Positions 32,382 to 41,618 of a stretch of 64,000 nucleotides of DNA are shown one piece after another. A program made the position numbers and the translations under genes. Position 1 is the first letter of the stretch, and each line of letters opens with the position of its first letter. This DNA comes from an uncultured Emergencia sp. (GTDB lineage Bacteria > Bacillota > Clostridia > Peptostreptococcales > Anaerovoracaceae): NCBI GenBank assembly GCA_937997955.1, contig CALLDR010000041.1, positions 1 through 64,000 of the forward strand, given 5' to 3'. The notes beneath the pieces were generated by a model. That model saw only the letters and a list, made by a program, of their open reading frames with translations. It ran no database searches and was not told the DNA's origin.

Positions 32382-33848
32382 TCACCGGCGGATATGATAT
32401 TCTGAGATCTTGTTCCACAGCTGCCGTTTGGTGATCTCCAGCAGGGAAGCAGCCGCCGCCACGTTGCCGCCCGTCGCCTCCAACGCCCTTTCTATATGCT
32501 CCTTTTCAAAAGCGCCCCGGGCCGTCCTCAACGGCAGTATCGTTTCTTTGCCTGTCTCCTGACCCGGTCCGGCAGACGCTCTGGCCGCCTCAGGCGCTCC
32601 TGTCACCCCTGACTCTCCAGCCGCCTCAGCCTCTTTAGTCCCGCCGGACGGTCCGGACTCGCCGGAGCCTGCCTTTGAAAGCGCAAAACCCCTGCTGCGC
32701 AAAACGCCGTCCTCACAGAGAGCTACCATCCGCTCCAGGATATTTTTCAGCTCTCTTACGTTCCCCGGATAATCATAGGTGTTCAAAAATTCCAGCGTCC
32801 AAGGTTCGATCTCCAAAATCTTTTTCTTCTGTTCCTTTTCGATCCGCCGTACAAAGTATTCGATCAGCTGAGGAAGATCCTCTTTTCTCTCCCGCAGAGG
32901 AGGTATGGTTATCGTCAGGGTATTGATACGATACAGCAGATCTTCTCTGAAGCGCCCTTGGGCGATCTCCGCTTCCAGATCCTTATTAGTTGCCGAAATC
33001 AGACGAAGATCCAACTCTATGGGCTGATTGCTGCCGACCCGCTCAATCTCTTTGTTTTCCAGGACGCGCAGAAGCTTGCCCTGCAAATTCAAAGGAATAT
33101 CTCCGATCTCGTCCAGAAACAAAGTGCCCTGGTTAGCGATCTCAAATCTTCCGATCCGTTTTTCTGTTGCTCCGGTAAAGGCCCCTTTTTCATGGCCAAA
33201 GAGTTCGGATTCCAACATTCCTTCCGCAAAGACCTGACAGTTGACCGGGATGAAATGCTTTCCGCTTCTGGCGCTCAGCGTATGTATATATCTGGCGATA
33301 ACCTCCTTACCTGCGCCGGATTCTCCCAGGATCAGCACATTGATGTCCGACGCCGCCACCCGTCTGCAGGTCTCGACGACCTCCTGAAAGGCGGGATTCT
33401 TGCTCTGAAGACACATATCCCCTTCCAGGGTCCTCTCTTCCAGCAAGAAACGATTCTCCCGTTCGAGGATTTTGATCTTCGCCATCCGTTCAATATCCAG
33501 AAGCAGCGCCTCTGGCTCGCTGTTCTTGATGGAATACCCTGAAGCCCCGTATTTCATCGCTTCCACCGCGCTCTCAATGCTGCCAAAAGCGGTGATGACC
33601 ATAACGTCTGTCTCCTCATACGCCAGCTTCACCTGACGAACCAGCTCGACCCCATCCATATCCGGCATCTTCAGATCCGTCATAACCAGATCGATAGCGT
33701 TCTTCTTCAGAACCTCCAATGCCTCTTTTCCACTGGAACAGGTCAATACGGTATAACCGTGTTTCTGCAGTATATAGGAAAAGACTCTCTGGTATTCTAC
33801 CTCATCATCTACGACCAGGATTCTGTAGTTCTTCTTATTTGTCTTCAT
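32382..33848 (-). CDS. Sigma-54-dependent NtrC-family response regulator
   Basis: The 488-residue protein has a receiver domain (about 9-125, RILVVDDE and [11 protein letters not shown] with the phosphate-accepting Asp), a sigma-54 AAA+ domain (about 145-375) and a Fis-type HTH at the C-terminus ([20 protein letters not shown]). Walker A is GESGAGKE, and GAFTGA, which contacts sigma-54, is intact. A disordered Ala/Gly/Glu-rich linker precedes the HTH. The start overlaps the kinase gene by 14 bases. With the sigma-54 promoter directly downstream, its target is very probably the NhaC 3 operon. Confidence 0.93.
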   Translation of the reverse strand: MKTNKKNYRILVVDDEVEYQRVFSYILQKHGYTVLTCSSGKEALEVLKKNAIDLVMTDLKMPDMDGVELVRQVKLAYEETDVMVITAFGSIESAVEAMKYGASGYSIKNSEPEALLLDIERMAKIKILERENRFLLEERTLEGDMCLQSKNPAFQEVVETCRRVAASDINVLILGESGAGKEVIARYIHTLSARSGKHFIPVNCQVFAEGMLESELFGHEKGAFTGATEKRIGRFEIANQGTLFLDEIGDIPLNLQGKLLRVLENKEIERVGSNQPIELDLRLISATNKDLEAEIAQGRFREDLLYRINTLTITIPPLRERKEDLPQLIEYFVRRIEKEQKKKILEIEPWTLEFLNTYDYPGNVRELKNILERMVALCEDGVLRSRGFALSKAGSGESGPSGGTKEAEAAGESGVTGAPEAARASAGPGQETGKETILPLRTARGAFEKEHIERALEATGGNVAAAASLLEITKRQLWNKISEYHIRR

Positions 33849-35826
33849 CTGTCTGCTCCCTTACGGGGATCTTCACCGTGAAGGCGCTGCCCTCGCCAGG
33901 CCTGCTGTCTACGGTGATCTGCCCGTTTACCTTTTCTAGCTCAGAATTTACGATATACAGCCCTAATCCCGTTCCCGTATCTTTGGTGGTGAAAAAAGGA
34001 TTGAAGATATGCTCTACCACCGTTTGCGACATCCCCGGACCGTTGTCCTCCACCTTCAGATAGAAAACCCCCTCTTCACATTTTGCCCCTACCTTCAGCC
34101 TGCCTTCGCTCATATCCGCCTCACGAAAGGCTTCAACAGCGTTATTGATCAGATTGAAAGCGATGATTTTGACTGTCTCTTCACACATATACAGTGTCAG
34201 ATCCTTTGCGCAGACCAGCGACAGCGTTACCTTTTGCTTCTCCAGCTTTTTCTGCTCCAGATCGAGAATGGCCCTTAGCAGCTTTTCAACGTTGAGCATT
34301 TCCGTCTTATCGTTGCTGAGCCGGGAAAAACGCAGAAGATTTTCAACCAGCTGGTCGATCCGCTTGGCGGAGTCACCGATTACATCCAGGGAATGGCCTG
34401 CCATGTCATCTGTGGCGTAATCCCGCAGGAGATAAGAGTAATTCTTGATCAGGCCCAGCGGGTTTCGGATCTCGTGGGCAAGGCCAGCCGAAAGCTGTCC
34501 CACCGCGATCATCTTGCTCTCCTGCCGCAGCTTCCGTTCAGCCATCTGAGTTCCCGTGCAGTCCTCCACCATCATAAGCCGGTTGCCCCTGGATCCGTTC
34601 AGGACCCGGACAAAGACGCTGTAATACCGCTCCTTATAAATGTAATACGGCGCGTCAGGGTTTTTCCCGTACATATCATACAGATCCTTCAGCATGCCTG
34701 TCGTCCCCAGTCCGCATCCCACAAAGGAACCTGCCGTATCCTGAAGAAGGCGCTTTCCATAATCGTTGCACTGGGTGATCACATCATCGCCGTTGATAAC
34801 TGCGATCAGCGCGTCAATATTGTCGATAACCACCTGAAGATTGTTCTTCTCTATTCTGATCTCTCTGGTTTTCTGCTCTATGCGCCGGTTGAGCACGCTC
34901 TCCCACAGCATGAGTATGACCACGGTTCCTACGCAGAACAGGATAATCCACTGCGCCCACTTAACGCTGGTGGAATCGGTCACAATAGGCGCTGATGTCC
35001 CCAGCCATTTCTCCTGCGCTTCTATGAATACGTTCCGCTTTTTCAGGTTCAGAATCTCCTTATTCAGGATGTTATATAATTTCGTATCATATATGTTGAC
35101 CGCCAGCGTAACATCTTCTTTATAGACCGCATCTCCCACCTGCCGCAAGTCGCTTTCAATGTCCATTTCCTCCGCGTAAAAGTCTATGACCGTTTCATTG
35201 GCTACCAATGCGTCCACCTGATCCTCCATCAGAAGCTCCAGCCCCTTTTTTACGCTGTCTGTATAGACGATATCCATGGACTGGCCCTGAGGAAAAGCTT
35301 TCAGCACCCGCAGCTCCAGAAAATCGCCTTCAACCATGGCCAGACGCTTTCCCTGCATGTCGCGATATGCGCTGATTTCCCTGTTGCCATACCTCGTCAC
35401 CATGATCCCCGTAAGCTCATACAGCGGCTGCGTAGAAACATATTGGTTTTTCTCTCCCGTATCTACGAACAAGTCTGTCATATCGATTTCCCTGGTCTTA
35501 AGGCTCTCCAGAATCTCCGAGGGCTCCACGACCTTGCTCTGAATGTCCATTCCCAGATCCAGCGCCAGAATGGACATATAGTCTGCAACCAGCCCTTCAA
35601 TCTGCCCCGTTTCTCCGTTTACAAAGGAAAAAGGCGCCGCCTCCGGATCGATACCGTAGACCAGGGTTTCCTTTTCCTGCAGATACTGCTTTTCTTCCCG
35701 CGTCAAAGGCACGGAATAAGCCAGATATTCCGTCAAAGAGATGCTGTACTTCATTTCCACGATTAAACTGATGCTGACCACGATCAGCAGCACCGCGAAC
35801 AGAAACTTGGCAAATGGCTTCAGCAT
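33835..35826 (-). CDS. Sensor histidine kinase with extracellular solute-binding domain
   Basis: The 663-residue kinase has a membrane anchor (about 5-25), an SBP_bac_3-type periplasmic-binding domain outside the membrane (about 45-275), a second membrane helix (about 290-305), a PAS-like region, and HisKA and HATPase domains. The phosphorylated His is in GLAHEIRNPLG; N, G1 and G2 boxes read NLINNAVEAF, EDNGPGM and GTGLGLYI. SBP_bac_3 domains bind amino acids or related solutes, so the kinase probably senses an extracellular amino acid directly. GGAGGAGGCGGC precedes the ATG at 35826. Confidence 0.92.
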   Translation of the reverse strand: MLKPFAKFLFAVLLIVVSISLIVEMKYSISLTEYLAYSVPLTREEKQYLQEKETLVYGIDPEAAPFSFVNGETGQIEGLVADYMSILALDLGMDIQSKVVEPSEILESLKTREIDMTDLFVDTGEKNQYVSTQPLYELTGIMVTRYGNREISAYRDMQGKRLAMVEGDFLELRVLKAFPQGQSMDIVYTDSVKKGLELLMEDQVDALVANETVIDFYAEEMDIESDLRQVGDAVYKEDVTLAVNIYDTKLYNILNKEILNLKKRNVFIEAQEKWLGTSAPIVTDSTSVKWAQWIILFCVGTVVILMLWESVLNRRIEQKTREIRIEKNNLQVVIDNIDALIAVINGDDVITQCNDYGKRLLQDTAGSFVGCGLGTTGMLKDLYDMYGKNPDAPYYIYKERYYSVFVRVLNGSRGNRLMMVEDCTGTQMAERKLRQESKMIAVGQLSAGLAHEIRNPLGLIKNYSYLLRDYATDDMAGHSLDVIGDSAKRIDQLVENLLRFSRLSNDKTEMLNVEKLLRAILDLEQKKLEKQKVTLSLVCAKDLTLYMCEETVKIIAFNLINNAVEAFREADMSEGRLKVGAKCEEGVFYLKVEDNGPGMSQTVVEHIFNPFFTTKDTGTGLGLYIVNSELEKVNGQITVDSRPGEGSAFTVKIPVREQTDEDK

Positions 35827-35894
35827 GCCGCCTCCTCCTTCCTTCAATAATGGCAAATTTCCCGGCCTGCAACAAACGGATTACAAGCGTATTT

Positions 35895-35923
35895 ATTGTA
35901 TAACAGAATCCATAAAAAATCAA
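35895..35923 (-). promoter_or_regulatory. Promoter of the two-component genes
   Basis: Read leftward: TTGATT (35923-35918), a 17-base spacer and TACAAT (35900-35895), about 65 bases before the kinase start codon. Confidence 0.6.
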
Positions 35924-35960
35924 TGAAAGCTGTCGTAACAGCCGTGTCTGCCCACTCAAA

Positions 35961-35988
35961 AACCCCACACCGCCTGCGGTGTGGGGTT
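35961..35988 (-). terminator. Terminator after the AGCS symporter gene
   Basis: Twelve-base arms (AACCCCACACCG and CGGTGTGGGGTT) pair perfectly around a four-base loop and are followed on the minus strand by TTTTTG-like sequence. Confidence 0.85.
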
Positions 35989-36027
35989 CTCGAATATGCG
36001 ATTGCTTATTTTCAGCCTAACTCCAGC

Positions 36028-37434
36028 TTATTTCCAGACGTCCGTATTGTCCAGGCCGATGTTCTTAGCCTTAAATACCGGATTCTTGCCTTCCTTCTTC
36101 TGCGCCACGTAGTCGTCCATGGCCCGGATGGCGATACCGCCCAGACAGAACATGGCGATGATGTTGACCAGAGCCATGCCGCCCATAAAGATATCCGCCA
36201 GGTTCCATGCCAGCGTCAGGTTCATGTTAGCGCCCGCAAAGACCATCAGGACAGCCAGGATTCTGAATACCAGCATAAAGGTCTTGTTCTCGCTGATGAA
36301 CTTGATGTTGGCCTCCGCGTAGAAGTAGTTTCCGATCAGGGACGTAAAGGCGAACAGGGCCACGGATACCGTGATGATGCCTACGCCCACCTCTCCGAAG
36401 AGGGTCTGTACCGACTGCTGTACCAGAGGGATTCCGTTGAGCTCGCCACCTACCGTATACTGTCCCGTGCACAGCACGATAAATACGGTAGTAGAACAGA
36501 TGATGATCGTATCGATGAATACGGAAATGACCTGCACCAGTCCCTGCTTGACAGGATGGCTGACGTCAGCAGCTGCCGCCGCGTTCGGCGCGGAACCCAT
36601 GCCGGCCTCGTTGCTGAACAGGCCTCTCTTGATGCCCCATACCATGCAGGATCCGGCAAAGCCGCCGAAGATGGCCTCAAAGTCAAAGGCCTGGCGGAAG
36701 ATCTCTCCAAAGATACCAGGCAGATCTCCGATGTTGGCAAAGGTGATGATCAGACCGATGGCGATGTAGATCACAGCCATGATCGGCACCAAAACAGAGG
36801 ATACCTTGCTGATCTTATGAGCGCCGCCGAAGAACAGATAAGCAGCCAGCACTGCCAGGATCAGTCCCGCGATCATAGCCGCTATATTGTAGTTGTCTCC
36901 CGCGTAGTGTTCCAGAGAAGACGCGATGTTATATGCCTGCAGGCCGTTGAACCCGAAAGCGAAGGTCAAAATCAACAGGATGGCGAAGACAACGCCCAGC
37001 CATCTGGCCTTCATCGCCCGCTCAATATAGTAGGCCGGACCGCCTTTGTAAAGCTGGCCGTCCTCCCGCTTGTAGATCTGCGCCAGCGTCGATTCGATGA
37101 ACGCGGACGCGGAGCCCACGATAGCCATAAGCCACATCCAGAACACGGCGCCGGGGCCGCCAGCGACGATGGCAGTAGCCACGCCGGCGATATTGCCCGT
37201 ACCTACACGGGACGCCGTAGCGATCATCAGTGTCTGGAAAGAAGAAAGTCCTCCGTCATGGCTCTTCTCCGTCAGCACACGGATGCCTTCCGGGAACAGC
37301 CGGATCTGTACAAATTTTGTACGGAATGTAAAAAACAGGCCTACGATGATCAGGGCCCAAAACAGTACGGTGCTGTACAGCCAGCCGTCAAAGGAGTCGG
37401 TGACTGCAACCAATGAATCCATAAAGTTTCCCAT
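36028..37434 (-). CDS. Alanine/glycine:cation symporter (AGCS family)
   Basis: The 468-residue protein has about eleven membrane spans and the AGCS signatures TASRVGTGNIAGVATAI, GGPGAVFWMW and FSNEAGMGSAPNAAAA. The family imports alanine or glycine with Na+ or H+. D-alanine released by OrtAB or external alanine are plausible substrates, though the gene is 14 kb from that operon and separately transcribed. AAGGAGAG lies before the ATG, and a strong terminator follows. Confidence 0.92.
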   Translation of the reverse strand: MGNFMDSLVAVTDSFDGWLYSTVLFWALIIVGLFFTFRTKFVQIRLFPEGIRVLTEKSHDGGLSSFQTLMIATASRVGTGNIAGVATAIVAGGPGAVFWMWLMAIVGSASAFIESTLAQIYKREDGQLYKGGPAYYIERAMKARWLGVVFAILLILTFAFGFNGLQAYNIASSLEHYAGDNYNIAAMIAGLILAVLAAYLFFGGAHKISKVSSVLVPIMAVIYIAIGLIITFANIGDLPGIFGEIFRQAFDFEAIFGGFAGSCMVWGIKRGLFSNEAGMGSAPNAAAAADVSHPVKQGLVQVISVFIDTIIICSTTVFIVLCTGQYTVGGELNGIPLVQQSVQTLFGEVGVGIITVSVALFAFTSLIGNYFYAEANIKFISENKTFMLVFRILAVLMVFAGANMNLTLAWNLADIFMGGMALVNIIAMFCLGGIAIRAMDDYVAQKKEGKNPVFKAKNIGLDNTDVWK

Positions 37435-37551
37435 AAAATAAACTCTCCTTGTTATGTAGTGAAATACCTCGATGATATTTTATCACATCATTACTTTAGT
37501 GACAAGAAAAATGTATTTTAATTGTACATCGTAGACCGATTTTTTCATTTT

Positions 37552-39636
37552 TTATGCCTGCTGTGGAAGCAGGTTTTTCATGCTGCGAAGCGTAATGGCG
37601 ATTGTGGAGCCGTTATGGAGCCATGCCGTCGTCGTCGGCTGCAGCACGCCGGCCACGCCGCCCGCGATCAGGGTCGTATTGAAGCCCACAATGGTCCGGT
37701 AATTGCCGTGGATCCGCTTCATCAGCCGGTTGGACAGCTCCTTCAGGACCACCAGCTCCGACAGGTCAGAACCGCTGATGGTAATGTCCGCGATCTCTCT
37801 GGCGATCTCCGCGCCGTCGCTGATGGCGATGCCCGCGTCGGCTGCCGACAAAGCCGGTGAATCGTTGATGCCGTCTCCGATCATGACCACCTTCCGTCCA
37901 GCTCTGCGCTGCTCCTCCACGAAGCGCGCCTTGTCTTCCGGCAGCACCTCGCTGTAGTACTGATCCACGCCTACTCTGGCCGCGATGGCGGACGCAGTCC
38001 GTTCACTGTCCCCCGTCATCATGACCACCTGATCAAAGCCTGCCCGCCGCAGGTTTTTCACCACGTCGGCAGCTTCCTCGCGCAGAGGGTCCTCGATGCA
38101 GATCACAGCGGCAAGCTCGCCTTCCACCGCCATATACAGGTGGGAATACTCCGCAGGCAGGGCGTCAAAGGCATCCTGTTTGCCCTCCGGCACGGCGCAG
38201 GCCTCGTCCTCAAAGACAAAGTGCTGGCTTCCGATGATAACTCTTCTGCCCTCCACCTCCGATACGATACCGTGGGCTACGATATAGCGGACCTTGGAAT
38301 GCATCTCTTCGTGCTCCAGTCCCTGGCGCTTCGCCGCGTCTACCACAGCCTTCGCCATGGAATGAGGGAAGTGTTCTTCCAGGCACGCCGCCACGCGAAG
38401 CAGCTCTTCCGGCGGCTGGTCTGTAAACGGCACGATCTCCTTTACCACCGGCTTGGCCAGGGTCAGGGTTCCCGTCTTGTCGAAGACGATCACCGAAGCC
38501 TCCGCCACAGCCTCCAGATATTTGCCGCCTTTGACCGTGATGCCCTCGTCTCTGGCTTCCCTGATGGCGGACAGTACCGTCACCGGCATCGCCAGCTTCA
38601 GCGCGCAGGAGAAGTCCACCATGAGGACCGCCACCGCTTTCGCCGCGTTGCGGGTCAGCAGCCAGGTCAAAGCCGTAGCCGCCAGCGTGTACGGCACCAG
38701 CCGGTCCGCCAAATGCTCCGCCCGGCTTTCCGACGCGGATTTCAGCTTTTCCGTCTCCTCGATCATGGTGATGATCTTCTCGTAACGGGTATCGCCTCTG
38801 GTCTCCTTTACGCGGAAACAGATCTCGCCTTCCTCTACTACAGTTCCGGCGTAGACGTAGCTGTCCTGCGTCTTGCGTACAGGCATGGACTCGCCGGTCA
38901 TGGAGGCCTGGTTGACCATGGCCTCGCCGCTCTCGACGATTCCATCAAAAGGAATCATGCTGCCCATGCGGACCAGCACCTGATCCCCCGCTTCTATCTG
39001 ATCTACCGGCACCAAAATGTCTCCGTCCGGGCCTTTGACCCAGACGTTGGAAGTGCTCAGCGCCATGCTGCCGGCCAGATCGCTGACCGATTTCTTGTGT
39101 GTCCACTCTTCCAGCAGCTCGCCGATGCCCAGCAGGAACATGACAGATGCCGCCGTATCTACGTTGCCGCGGACCATGGAAACGCCGATGGCCAGCCCGT
39201 CCAGCACCGGCACCTCGATCTTTCCCGCCGCCAGGGTTTTGATGCCCTTTGCCACATATTTCAGAGCCATGCAGCCGGTATAGGCAACTCTGATCGGGTA
39301 TGGCAGCAGAGCCTTGCGCACATACCGCATGATGATCTTCTGCGCCAGCTTTTCCTGATAGTCAGCGTTGAGCTGTCTTCCGGAAGCCTGGAACACCTTC
39401 TCCGGCACGTCTGTCGTCTCATAGCTGAACGCCCGCAGAGCATCGATGACAGGCTGTCTCTCTCCTTCATAGACGATCACGGCGTCGGCGGTACGCTCAT
39501 AGACCTTGGCCTTCTTGACAAAGTCCAGGGTTGAAAGATAATACTGCAGCGTATCGGCCTGACAGATCGTCATCTTGGATTGAGGGAGGTGAATACGCAG
39601 ACGCCCCTTTATCTCATCTTTGATTACAAAGTCCAT
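37552..39636 (-). CDS. P1B-type metal ATPase, candidate ferrosome ATPase FezB
   Basis: The 694-residue ATPase has an N-terminal HMA-like domain without the CxxC metal site, a TGES motif, the phosphorylation site FDKTGTLT (Asp386), and GDGINDSPAL. The membrane metal motif is FSCALK (Cys344) instead of CPC. I recall that motif as typical of the P1B-6 group, which includes FezB, the ATPase of iron-storing ferrosomes. The two small genes upstream match the three-gene layout seen at ferrosome loci, and a DtxR-like operator controls them. Iron transport is therefore the best guess; another metal is possible. Confidence 0.8.
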   Translation of the reverse strand: MDFVIKDEIKGRLRIHLPQSKMTICQADTLQYYLSTLDFVKKAKVYERTADAVIVYEGERQPVIDALRAFSYETTDVPEKVFQASGRQLNADYQEKLAQKIIMRYVRKALLPYPIRVAYTGCMALKYVAKGIKTLAAGKIEVPVLDGLAIGVSMVRGNVDTAASVMFLLGIGELLEEWTHKKSVSDLAGSMALSTSNVWVKGPDGDILVPVDQIEAGDQVLVRMGSMIPFDGIVESGEAMVNQASMTGESMPVRKTQDSYVYAGTVVEEGEICFRVKETRGDTRYEKIITMIEETEKLKSASESRAEHLADRLVPYTLAATALTWLLTRNAAKAVAVLMVDFSCALKLAMPVTVLSAIREARDEGITVKGGKYLEAVAEASVIVFDKTGTLTLAKPVVKEIVPFTDQPPEELLRVAACLEEHFPHSMAKAVVDAAKRQGLEHEEMHSKVRYIVAHGIVSEVEGRRVIIGSQHFVFEDEACAVPEGKQDAFDALPAEYSHLYMAVEGELAAVICIEDPLREEAADVVKNLRRAGFDQVVMMTGDSERTASAIAARVGVDQYYSEVLPEDKARFVEEQRRAGRKVVMIGDGINDSPALSAADAGIAISDGAEIAREIADITISGSDLSELVVLKELSNRLMKRIHGNYRTIVGFNTTLIAGGVAGVLQPTTTAWLHNGSTIAITLRSMKNLLPQQA

Positions 39637-39639
39637 AGA

Positions 39640-39930
39640 CTATGCCTCGACTTCCGGCTCCGCTTTCACCTGAGCTGCCGCTTCCTCTGCTTCACGCTCT
39701 GCGTTGATCTGCTTCGCGCCTTCCAGCACGTCCTCTGCATTTTCCTGTACCACGGTGGCAGTCTTCATGATGCATGCCTTTGCCCGCAGCACCGCCGCAG
39801 TGCATTTCGTGTAGAGCTTTTTCGCGTCCTTGCTCGCCAGAACTTTGATGCCCGCTGTGCCGAAAAGCACGCCGCCTGCGAAAAGACCGATTTTGTTCAG
39901 ATCTATGTTCTCTAATTTCATTTTTTCCAT
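39640..39930 (-). CDS. DUF6110-like small protein, candidate FezA
   Basis: A 96-residue protein with a glycine-rich hydrophobic N-terminus (IGLFAGGVLFGTAGIKVL), then a helical segment (KDAKKLYTKCTAAVLRAKACIMK) and an acidic Ala/Glu tail. The GxxxG-rich start suggests insertion into or around a membrane vesicle. It lies three bases before the ATPase gene. Proteins of this kind accompany P1B ATPases in many Clostridia, and I think they correspond to FezA. GGAGGAAAT precedes the ATG. Confidence 0.75.
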   Translation of the reverse strand: MEKMKLENIDLNKIGLFAGGVLFGTAGIKVLASKDAKKLYTKCTAAVLRAKACIMKTATVVQENAEDVLEGAKQINAEREAEEAAAQVKAEPEVEA

Positions 39931-40015
39931 TTTTATTTCCTCCGTTCATATTTGTTCGTTTCAATCAATAGTTTTTAACAGTTTTCATCAGTTTTCACCG
40001 GGTCCGCTTTTGGTC

Positions 40016-40096
40016 CTACTTGCGCTTATAACCCGTATACATAACCATCGCGAAGCAGCAAACCGTTGCCCACGCCCAGAATTTATGCTTTTTCAT
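40016..40096 (-). CDS. 26-residue hydrophobic protein, candidate FezX-type gene
   Basis: A very short frame reads MKKHKFWAWATVCC and continues to GYKRK. It has a basic start, a hydrophobic centre and a YTGYK-type basic end, a pattern conserved in small proteins encoded beside DUF6110 and P1B ATPase genes. GGTGAGGCG lies before the ATG. It is the first gene after the promoter and DtxR-like operator, so it is probably translated. The protein pattern and position are clear; the link to ferrosome function is inference. Confidence 0.6.
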   Translation of the reverse strand: MKKHKFWAWATVCCFAMVMYTGYKRK

Positions 40097-40127
40097 CGCC
40101 TCACCATCCTTTCTCTGCGGTTCCTTG

Positions 40128-40143
40128 GTTAGTTTCAGCTAAC
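40128..40143. promoter_or_regulatory. DtxR-type operator GTTAG-N6-CTAAC
   Basis: The 16-base site GTTAGTTTCAGCTAAC has perfect five-base arms and lies about ten bases downstream of the expected start site. A metal-loaded repressor of the DtxR/IdeR family would block transcription there. A second site of the same layout is at 49270-49285. Confidence 0.65.
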
Positions 40144-40158
40144 TATCTATACATTTCC

Positions 40159-40186
40159 ATTGTATCTCATTCTCAGTAAAAGTCAA
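40159..40186 (-). promoter_or_regulatory. Promoter of the ferrosome-like operon
   Basis: Read leftward: TTGACT (40186-40181), a 16-base spacer and TACAAT (40164-40159), followed by the operator. Confidence 0.6.
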
Positions 40187-40419
40187 GAATAAAAAGGAGT
40201 GTCTGTCATCCTGCAGGGAATTTCAGCTTCGATCAGCTTCGACTATAGTCTTCACGTTTCTCCCAAATATTCTTTCCACCCATTATACTCTTCGTGTATT
40301 GAAAAAGGCAAGGCTAACTGTTGGCAGGCATCAAAAAACTTTTTCGGCCTGATTTTAAGCCGGGCTTTCAGCTGGATTTCTCAAACGGAGTTTTCAGATG
40401 AACTTACGAAACGGACTTC
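40187..40419. other. Intergenic remainder before the aminotransferase end
   Basis: The stretch between the metal operon promoter and the stop codon of the MalY-like gene contains no gene I can support. Near its right end CAAACGGAGTTTTCAG and GAAACGGACTTCTCAG form an imperfect 16-base direct repeat 26 bases apart. Confidence 0.5.
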
Positions 40420-41598
40420 TCAGCGATACGCCTGTACCGCCCGTTCCAGCCGCCGGAAGGCCTCTTCCAGCGTGGCCCGAGGGCAGGCGATATTGATCCT
40501 TTCAAAGCCTTCCCCATCTGGTCCGAACATGTCCCCGCTGTCCAGCCAGAGTCCTGCTTTGTCCACGATCAGCTCCTCCCGCTGCGCCTCCGTCAGGCCA
40601 AGTCCCCGGAAATCCAGCCAGATCAGATAGGTCCCTTCCGGTTCGATGAGCTTCACCTCCGGAATCCTCTCCCTGAGATATTCCCGGACATAGGCAAGAT
40701 TGCCGCAAAGATACTCCCGAAGCTGGCCGAGCCACTCTCCTCCCGCTTCATAGGCCGCCTGGCAGGCGACCAGACCCAGCTGGTTCAGCTGGCTGTAGCC
40801 CGCGGCGGCAATCTCCCCGCGGAAGCTCTGCCGGAGCTCTTCATTGGAAATGAAAATATTGGACGTCTGCAGCCCCGCCAGATTAAAGGTTTTGCTGGGA
40901 GCTGTGCAGGTTACGGTGATATCCGCGAAAGCCGGGGAAAGATCCGCGAAGACGCGGTGTCTGAATCCCGGATAGACGAAATCACTGTGGATCTCATCGC
41001 TGACCACCAGCACGCCGTACTGCAGACAGAGCTGTCCGGCTCTGCGCAGCTCCTCTTCTGTCCAGACTCTGCCCACCGGGTTGTGAGGGCTGCAGAGGAG
41101 CAGAAGCTTCACCCTGCCGCTTTTAAACTTGGCTTCCATGTCGTCAAAGTCCATTTCATAGCGTCCGTTTGTCAGCCGAAGCGGGCTGTTTATCAGTTCC
41201 CTGCCGTTATCCAGAATGGCTTCGCTGAACGGATAGTACACCGGCTGCTGGATCATAACGCCGTCACCCGGCTCCGTAAACGCCCGAATCGCCATAGCGA
41301 TGGCAAAGACGACGCCCGGGGTCTTTACAAGCCACTCAGGCTGCACAGTCCATTGAAAGTTTTCCCGATACCAGGACTGTACGGCCTGAAAATACGGCTC
41401 CTTGGTGTCACTGTAGCCGAAGATGCCGTGGCGGACGGACTCTGCCAGCCGGTCGAGAATCGGAGCGGCCGCGGGAAAGTCCATGTCCGCGACCCACAGC
41501 GGCAGCAGGTGCTCCGGCTTGCCTCTTTCCTCCGCGAAATCATATTTCAGGCTGTTGGTGCCCCGTCTTTCTGTAATCTTGTCAAAATCATAAATCAT
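40420..41598 (-). CDS. MalY/PatB-family PLP enzyme (C-S lyase)
   Basis: The 392-residue fold-type I aminotransferase shows PLWVADMDFP at the start, LCSPHNPVGRVW, SDEIHSDF and SKTFNLAGLQ with the PLP lysine. Those are MalY/PatB features; the family mostly cleaves cystathionine or cysteine C-S bonds (MetC activity). It lies 20 bases after the cystathionine gamma-synthase-like gene, so the pair can convert cysteine and an acylated homoserine into homocysteine, pyruvate and ammonia. The ATG at 41598 follows GGAGGAAG. Confidence 0.88.
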   Translation of the reverse strand: MIYDFDKITERRGTNSLKYDFAEERGKPEHLLPLWVADMDFPAAAPILDRLAESVRHGIFGYSDTKEPYFQAVQSWYRENFQWTVQPEWLVKTPGVVFAIAMAIRAFTEPGDGVMIQQPVYYPFSEAILDNGRELINSPLRLTNGRYEMDFDDMEAKFKSGRVKLLLLCSPHNPVGRVWTEEELRRAGQLCLQYGVLVVSDEIHSDFVYPGFRHRVFADLSPAFADITVTCTAPSKTFNLAGLQTSNIFISNEELRQSFRGEIAAAGYSQLNQLGLVACQAAYEAGGEWLGQLREYLCGNLAYVREYLRERIPEVKLIEPEGTYLIWLDFRGLGLTEAQREELIVDKAGLWLDSGDMFGPDGEGFERINIACPRATLEEAFRRLERAVQAYR

Positions 41599-41618
41599 GT
41601 TGCTTCCTCCCAAATATT

